NCBI GenBank assembly: GCA_965153355.1 | Contig: OZ231128.1 | Location: 38,750,001 to 38,814,000 of the forward strand | From: Flaccisagitta enflata | Taxonomy: Eukaryota > Chaetognatha > Sagittoidea > Aphragmophora | Reading direction: 5' to 3' | Length of the DNA: 64,000 bases | In this document: positions 58,036-64,000 of the stretch, piece by piece | How positions within the stretch are numbered: the first letter of the stretch is position 1 | How the letters are laid out: every line of letters begins with the position of its first letter | The notes under the pieces: generated by a model | Seen by the model: the letters and a program-made list of their open reading frames with translations, nothing else | Told to the model about the DNA's origin: nothing | Database searches by the model: none | Made by a program: the position numbers and the translations under genes

Positions 58036-58265
58036 ATAATGGTTTTGGCACTTCAATCATGAGGTGCTCCATATCATGAAGAATGTTTGTGTGTCAGTGA
58101 TTGTGTTTATGTTTATGTTTATGCCTCGGATGACACCAAAGCAATGGCGATCTTCGTTGCTCTTTTGATCTTTCTACTTGTTTTTTTTTTCTTCTTTTTT
58201 CTTCTTTTTTCTTTCTGTTTTTGTCCATCTGCCTCTTATCCTTCAATTCTTCTACTAGCTAGTCG

Positions 58266-58340
58266 TCTTTTTCTTTTTCTTTTTCTTTTTCTTTTTCTTT
58301 TTCTTTTTCTTTTTCTTTTTCTTCCTCTTCTTCATTTTTT
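58266..58340. repeat. (CTTTTT)n microsatellite
   Basis: TTTTTC hexanucleotide units passing into TTCTTC. Confidence 0.9.
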
Positions 58341-58372
58341 TCTTCTTCATTTTCTTCTTCTTCAATTTCCTC

Positions 58373-58570
58373 AGTTGCGGACACACAACTCTGTCAGCCA
58401 CAGTTGTGTCCATCGGTTCGTCGACCGTCAGTTGGCCCGTCCTTCGATCAGTGGGTCCGTCTCATTAACTGATGTTGCGCGCTTTTGTGCTTGACTAGCC
58501 CGGACCCCTTTCATCACTGCCCATGCCTATGCCCATGCCCACCCATCTGCGAGGTTGCTGTATATCCAAC
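58373..58570 (-). mobile_element. Type B-like hairpin-ended element
   Basis: Reversed hairpin AGTTGCGGACACACAACTCT, CATCGGTTCGTCGACCGTCA, and at the right TGCCCATGCCCACCCATCTG with GGTTGCTGTATATCCAACCT. Core and 5' end are degenerate. Confidence 0.55.
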
Positions 58571-58573
58571 CTT

Positions 58574-58605
<32 letters not shown>

Positions 58606-58682
58606 TTCTTCTTCTTCTTCTTCTTCTTCTTCTTCTTCTTCTTCTTCTTCTTCTTCTTCTTCTTCTTCTTCTTCTTCTTCTT
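58571..58682. repeat. (CTT)n microsatellite
   Basis: About 37 units followed by an irregular T/C-rich stretch to 58775. Confidence 0.97.
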
Positions 58683-59248
58683 TTTTTCTTCCTTTTCTAC
58701 TTCTTCTCCCTCTTTTTCTTCTTCTCCTTCTCTTTCTGCTCCTTCTTCTCCTCCCTCTTCATCTTCTCCTCACTGTGAATATTGGAGGAATTCCATCTGA
58801 AATTCTATTGACTTTTTGGCCTGAATTGGCCCATGGGAGATAAGAGAGAAACCGAAAGGCCAAATGATCGGTCATTATTCGGCACCAAAGCGGTCATTGC
58901 TTCTTGTCATGTGCTATAGATGGCGTCGGGGTTTTGTTGGTAAATTGAACAGAGAATTTATGGGCGTAGTTTTGATGGCTAAGGAGGCGGGTGGAGGGGA
59001 GGGGGCGGGGGGTAAGAAGGATATCGAAAAACGCAGTAGCGCTGGAATTGAATAGACATCATCGATCAACATGCTCCGCAACTCTACGATTAACTTTGTC
59101 CGTCGATTAGTCGGTCTATGCCCGTCTATCCGTCTGTCTGTCACAATGTTCTTTCTCTATACTTCTTTCTCTATAATTCTGATGGATCTAAGAATCAACT
59201 AGAGAGGGTTTTCAGTTCGAATTTACTTCTTTTTTTCTTTTTTGTATT

Positions 59249-59432
59249 TTCAGCTGAGTGCTACGCGACTCTACACCCCGCTTTGTCCGTCTGTCGGTCG
59301 GTCGGTCACATTTTACTTGTTTCATGTTTTTTATTCTTTGGCCTCACTACTCCTGCCTAAATGGTCTAGTGACCTCAAATACAGCCCCTGCCCAGCCGCA
59401 CGCGACTGAGTTAGTCGTGTATCCTACCTTGT
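59249..59432 (-). mobile_element. Type A hairpin-ended element
   Basis: CTGAGTGCTACGCGACTCTA, CACCCCGCTTTGTCCGTC, a (GGTC)n core, TTTGGCCTCACTACTCCTGC, CCTCAAATACAGCCCCTGCC, CGCACGCGACTGAGTTAGTC and ATCCTACCTTGTT. Confidence 0.8.
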
Positions 59433-59663
59433 TCCATATCGTTTTCCGATGCACACGGCGTTGATCTAATGTACTAATGATCAAATGGTTTTCTGTTGTT
59501 AGTGCGTTTACCCGCAAGCGACTGTTACTGCAAGTCGGCCTAGATCTAAGTAGCTCGTTGTACGTATTAAGCGACTGTATTAGAGGGTCCGCAGGTATGT
59601 CTGAAGGTCGCGAAAATTTGGATGACCCAAAGTGACTGAACATGGAACACAAACACACACACA

Positions 59664-59665
<2 letters not shown>

Positions 59666-59730
<65 letters not shown>
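59666..59730. repeat. (CA)n/(CT)n microsatellite
   Basis: Short CA run passing into about 33 CT units. Confidence 0.95.
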
Positions 59731-59732
<2 letters not shown>

Positions 59733-60096
59733 ATTCTCTCTACCTCTTGCTCCGTCTCCCGCATATTCCCTCGTCCACCCTTATAACACCCCTTCTTTTC
59801 TCTCCTTTCCTCACCCTCACCCTCACCCATTTTCTCCTTTCCTCACCCTCACCCATTTTCTCCTGCCTTTCCTTTCTCGCAGTCTATGCGCGTGTCGGCG
59901 TCGGCTCTCATAAAAACACGCCTGGCTCATTCGCTATCTACACACGCGCAAATCCTTTCCCCCTTTCATCCTTTTATTTGTCTTTAAAAAAAAGAAGAAG
60001 CAAAAGCAACGATTTCGATTCCTCGAGCGACCCATTTTACGCCCTTCATACTCGCTCTGAGTCTTATAAGCCACTGCTTCCTCAGTTACTTTTTTT

Positions 60097-60202
60097 TTTC
60101 TTCTTCTTCTTCTTCTTCTTCTTCTTCTTCTTCTTCTTCTTCTTCTTCTTCTTCTTCTTCTTCTTCTTCTTCTTCTTCTTCTTCTTCTTCTTCTTCTTCC
60201 TC
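60097..60202. repeat. (CTT)n microsatellite
   Basis: About 34 units in a pyrimidine-rich segment. Confidence 0.97.
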
Positions 60203-61496
60203 TCCTTCTTTTTCATTTTCTTTTACTTTTACAGCACGAATGTTGAGACAAAACAGCGTTGACTATATTCAGCTTTAAAGGAAAGAAAACCGCCCCGTCT
60301 TTTTGTGTGTTTATGCCCCCTTGCTCATCAACGTCCTTCATAAATCGCTCCTCCTATATCATTAAAAAACCCATACTTCCCTCACTTAAACTGAATATGA
60401 GTCACTTGTGAATCAAAAGTAGTGACTATCATAGTGACTATCTTCGAACCATGAATTATGGAGATCTTCCCTCAAATCCGACAAACCTGATAAACAAAAC
60501 GAACACTTTATGATCAAGCGAAAAAATTGCCGAGACTCAAATCATCTTCATTATGGCTTCATCACTGCTCTTTCGCCCGTGGCGCCTGGCCCACTGACCA
60601 AGTTTTTATGAACCAATCTATTCTCAAAGCTGTCCACTCTCACATCCCATCCCATCCCATCCCAAACCAAACCCCACAACCCACCATGCACAACCACCAA
60701 CCGTATTTCGACCTCTCTCTCACTGCCTTCGCTAAATAAAATCACGTCTGACCCCAAAGACGCAGTTTTGGGTCCCCTCCTGTGCATAACCTTGTTAAGT
60801 GTGCCTCGTTCCCACTCGTGACACCTTTGCCATCTGTTTCTCCACATATTCTCTTTACTATACGCCAGAGAAATACTGTCATGAATTCTTTGCAATGACA
60901 ATAACCAAGGGGTGATACCCAGTTACAAAGCTCAAATCTTGTATATTACAATTATTCAAGGAACATTCTCAGTATTCTCTTTTAAAAATACAAGCTGGAA
61001 AGGAAAAAAATGGAAAATGAGGCTTAGTTCAGCCTAATTTTGACGACAGAAAAAAGCCGGATGACTTAGTCTGAATGTGCTACTGATTGAATGTTTGTCA
61101 CGTAACGCAAAAGAAAGTCGCAGAAACGGAAAGAGAAAATCCTTGTTATTCATCCACACCGCGAGAAAGAGACTTAATTACGAAGCGGTTGAGTAGAGGG
61201 GAAACATTTACATGAAAATATCAAAAGAGTTATTAATCATGGCATATCCGCCTCGGATGAGTTTATGAGACGATCTCGACGACAACGATGCTGACTACTG
61301 TTTTAATTGTCACTACTTACAACCTACAGCCACTCTCAGTTGAAGGACCCTAGGGCCTACTTGGATTTTAACCGACCTTCTACTATTTGGGCCGATATGC
61401 GATTATCATGACTCTCTGCCTTTTTGGGCGTCTTTACGTCTCTGTTAGTACATCTGTCTTTTTGTTGGTCTACCTATCTCTCTGTTTGTGTGTCTG
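60203..61496. other. Gene-free spacer
   Basis: Unique-looking sequence with CATCCCATCC tandem words at 60645-60662. Frames present lack splice signals. Confidence 0.35.
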
Positions 61497-61497
61497 T

Positions 61498-61554
<57 letters not shown>
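61497..61554. repeat. (CT)n microsatellite
   Basis: CT run followed by a T-run. Confidence 0.95.
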
Positions 61555-61558
<4 letters not shown>

Positions 61559-61777
61559 CATAATGGGAAAAACCTCGGCTAAAAACAGTAGAAACGAAAT
61601 TACGCGTATGATCCACCCGTTAGTGACTCATTACAAATTCAGCCATATCACTCATATAACAGTGACCACCATGTTGGAATCCAACCTTTCGTTGCTTTAG
61701 TAATCATCGTCTGGTGCTATAATTCTATTGATTCTCGTTCATAATGTTCTGTATGACTGCAAATGATCATTCAATTA

Positions 61778-62090
61778 AACAAGGCCGGATACACGGCAAT
61801 CCAGTCGCGGACGGTTGGGCAGGAGCAGTAATGCGAAAACCGCTCGGAATTCAACAAGCCCGATCGGGCAACTAGATGCATCATCTGCGTGATATTAGAA
61901 GAGGCGTAATGGACGGACGGACGGACGGACGGACGGACGGACGGACGGACGGACCGACGGACGGACAGACCCTCTTATAGAGATGCGATGACGCATCTAA
62001 AAATGTGACGGACAGACGGACGGACCGACCGGCCGACCGACCTACCGACCGACACGGCAAGGTGTAGAGTCGCGTGTCCGCGACTAAAAA
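61778..62090 (+). mobile_element. Type A element interrupted by a type C element
   Basis: 5' part 61778-61852 (AACAAGGCCGGATACACGGC, CAGTCGCGGACGG, GGGCAGGAGCAG). 3' part 62004-62090 (TGTGACGGACAG, a (GACC)n core, GGTGTAGA, hairpin GTCGCGTGTCCGCGAC and TAAAAA). The type C element sits just before the tetranucleotide core. Confidence 0.82.
61853..62003 (+). mobile_element. Type C element nested in type A
   Basis: AACAAGCCCGATCGGGCAAC, TAGATGCATC, a (GGAC)n core at 61909-61955, CCCTCTTATAGAG, then hairpin AGATGCGATGACGCATCT and AAAAA. Confidence 0.85.
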
Positions 62091-62463
62091 CCCTTTAGTT
62101 ACTCTTATATGATAGGTGGAAAAAAAATTATATGTTTCTTTTTCTAATGATTGCTCTGGTAGTAGATCGGTATGCAATCCCGAATGGCCATTTCCCCCGC
62201 TACGCTGATACTAAAGGGGCGCAATTCTGCAAGTCTTAAAACCACACCCACTGCCCAGTTTTTCCCTTCAAACGTCATTTACGAAGTTCCAGTGGAAGCG
62301 GTTGGATCCCCAAGTCGTGTCAGCCCCACGAGGCCATGGGCCAAACGAAAAATACGACCGCTTTTTCCTTTTTTTAGGAGGAGAAAAAGCATCTTGGAAA
62401 CTCGCAAATGCAATTCAAGTGCTCGTTCTTAGCGTGACTTTTTTCTTCAAAGTCTATGTCATT

Positions 62464-62465
<2 letters not shown>

Positions 62466-62561
<96 letters not shown>
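62466..62561. repeat. (GT)n microsatellite
   Basis: Uninterrupted GT, ending 24 bp from a type C 5' end. Confidence 0.97.
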
Positions 62562-62584
62562 CAGATGGTACCACGCACATTAAA

Positions 62585-62898
62585 AACAAGCCCGACCGGG
62601 CAAAGATGCGTCCGGACTGTGTTTCTGCGTGAATTGATCATGTGACATATATGGAGAGACAGATGGATGAACAGACGGGTGAAACGACTGAGTAGTAGAG
62701 GAGGCTCTCAAAACATGTTGGTTGATCATTTGTTTCAGTGTAGAATCTCACCGTGGCCAAAAACAGCCGAGAAACGCGGTTTTTGCACAGGCGTAACGGA
62801 CCGACGGACCGACGGACCGACGGACGGACGGACGGACGGACGGACGGACGGACGGACGGACAGACCCTCTTATAGAGATGCGAGGACGCATCTAAAAA
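62585..62898 (+). mobile_element. Type C hairpin-ended element, intact reference copy
   Basis: AACAAGCCCGACCGGGCAAA, AGATGCGTCCGGACTGTG, a body with GTAGAATCTCACCGTGGCC, a (GACG)n core at 62805-62863, CCCTCTTATAGAG, hairpin AGATGCGAGGACGCATCT and AAAAAG. Length 314 bp. Confidence 0.9.
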
Positions 62899-63861
62899 GA
62901 CGCACTTTTAAATAGCTTATTGAGCAATACAATTTTAAAGAAACTGATTAAGATCTTAGACTATTTTTAAGCATTTCAAAAAAACTTTCATTTGGCGCCA
63001 ATTTTGTATTTCTTTCTTTTTTTGTTTAGAAATGGCATTAGTTTGCATAAAAGTGTTGCCAATATCAATTTCGCAATCCCTATGTAAATTTTTTCAGAAT
63101 CTTTATAAATAACTCAGTTGAAAAAAATTGAAGTGTTTCTTTTATCTGTTTTTTTTTTTATTCGCGTGGTACTTGCTTCTCAAGGATATAGATATTTCGA
63201 TGAGAAAAGGATATTCTGTTATCCTACCATTAGCGTTCTTGATGCTCTCATTTTCTGAAGTGGAATCAACTGTTATAAGGACTGACAACCAGGTTCGTTC
63301 ATAAATCATTATCTCCTTAAGCTCATTTAATGATAACCACATCATTTGCTGCTAAGACCATGTTTGTCGGTCAATGATAATGATGACGTAGCAGTAGCAA
63401 CTTGACGTGCCTTTCACTCCACGATGCGCATTTTCTACATTTATTCATAACACACCAAGACGATGCATCGCGATGGTTCAAAGTTTACGGAGAGCCCGGT
63501 CTTGGAACATGCAGCAACTCCAAACGCACTATCGCGTTTTTGCCCACTTTCTGCCTCGGTCTCGCTTTTTCTCTTCATCATCTTTCTGACAGTTATTGAG
63601 CTCCTTCTTATCAGATCCATTGAAGGAACGGACCCAATACGTGGTAGAAGGAAATGCGATAGAAAGGACCGCGCGGCGGCCTAACCTTTCATATCTCTTT
63701 TTTCTACCTTGTTGTTTCAGGGATTTTTGTCCTTTATAACTTATGAGCAAAGATAGCATAACAACCTGCGAGCCGCTTCCCCGTTGCCAACCCCAATGCT
63801 TTCTTTTCAAGATTCCTTTTACTTTTTCTATCCTTTTTCTTCCTTGCGAATCGTTTCTTGC
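62899..63861. other. Gene-poor tail of the window
   Basis: AT-rich sequence to 63380, then a more balanced stretch at 63400-63690 with overlapping open frames, one of which has a hydrophobic segment. No acceptor or donor supports an exon. Confidence 0.3.
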
Positions 63862-63866
63862 TTTCC

Positions 63867-63945
<79 letters not shown>

Positions 63946-63946
63946 A

Positions 63947-63983
<37 letters not shown>
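63862..63983. repeat. (CTTT)n microsatellite
   Basis: About 30 TTTC units with one TTAC interruption near 63943, continuing imperfectly to the window end. Confidence 0.95.
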
Positions 63984-63984
<1 letters not shown>

Positions 63985-64000
63985 CTTTTTCTCTCTTTCT

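Noticed and set aside
63142-63345. Possible ectodomain exon on the minus strand with a phase 1 GTAGGA donor
   Set aside because: The phase would fit the transmembrane exon, but the donor is weak, the segment is AT-rich and no domain is recognisable.
63463-63684. Plus-strand frame with a hydrophobic segment (LSASVSLFLFIIFLTVIELL)
   Set aside because: Another overlapping frame is also open and hydrophobic; there is no clear acceptor, so it cannot be called an exon.

Overview
The window looks like a non-coding-rich stretch of a eukaryotic, probably marine-invertebrate-like metazoan, genome. The evidence is GT-AG-bounded exons separated by kilobases, very many long di- and trinucleotide microsatellites, degenerate TTAGGG-like repeats, and non-autonomous hAT-, pogo- and rolling-circle-like elements. 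I cannot name the species. No rRNA, tRNA, CRISPR array or bacterial-type operon was recognised.

Coding content is small. (1) Positions 2-2131 (+) are the 3' part of a gene for a polytopic membrane protein (about ten hydrophobic segments, a Cys-rich loop with N-glycosylation sites, an acidic tail) that I do not recognise. (2) A minus-strand gene is proposed for a single-pass surface protein. It has a probable Thr-rich stalk exon (44514-44782), a possible 60-bp exon (39201-39260), a clear transmembrane exon (20576-20728), a cytoplasmic-tail exon (11595-11927) and a terminal exon (9982-10237). The first four join in the same phase; the last junction is out of phase and probably hides a small unseen exon. 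(3) A basic C-terminal exon of another minus-strand gene lies at 27977-28274.

Almost everything else is repeats, in three layers. Layer one is microsatellites: (GA)n, (CT)n, (GT)n, (AAC)n, (ATC)n, (GAA)n, (AATG)n, (AAAG)n. Layer two is terminal-inverted-repeat and foldback elements with visible target duplications: hAT-like elements with 8-bp duplications (32085, 37377, 27772, 10598, 21768, 29294), pogo-like elements with TA duplications (4296, 26287, 38091), long foldbacks with TA (4905, 42589) or TTAA (6009) flanks, and larger composite inverted repeats (12795-16412, 25142-27354, 28489-31420).

Layer three is the most striking: more than twenty copies of short elements, here called types A to F. 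They share one plan: a 5' end AACAAG (AACAGG in F) followed by a small hairpin, a subterminal motif, a tetranucleotide microsatellite core of the (ACGG/ACCG/ACAG)n kind, and a 3' hairpin followed by TAAAAA. Each type has its own hairpin, and its subterminal motif matches that hairpin. The plan resembles what is described for microsatellite-carrying non-autonomous Helentron/pearl-type elements. Some copies have turned their interior into kilobase-scale 8-11 bp tandem arrays (33149-35206, 48517-48879, 45344-45590, probably 53000-53870), one is joined head-to-tail to another copy's 3' end, and one carries another type nested inside it.
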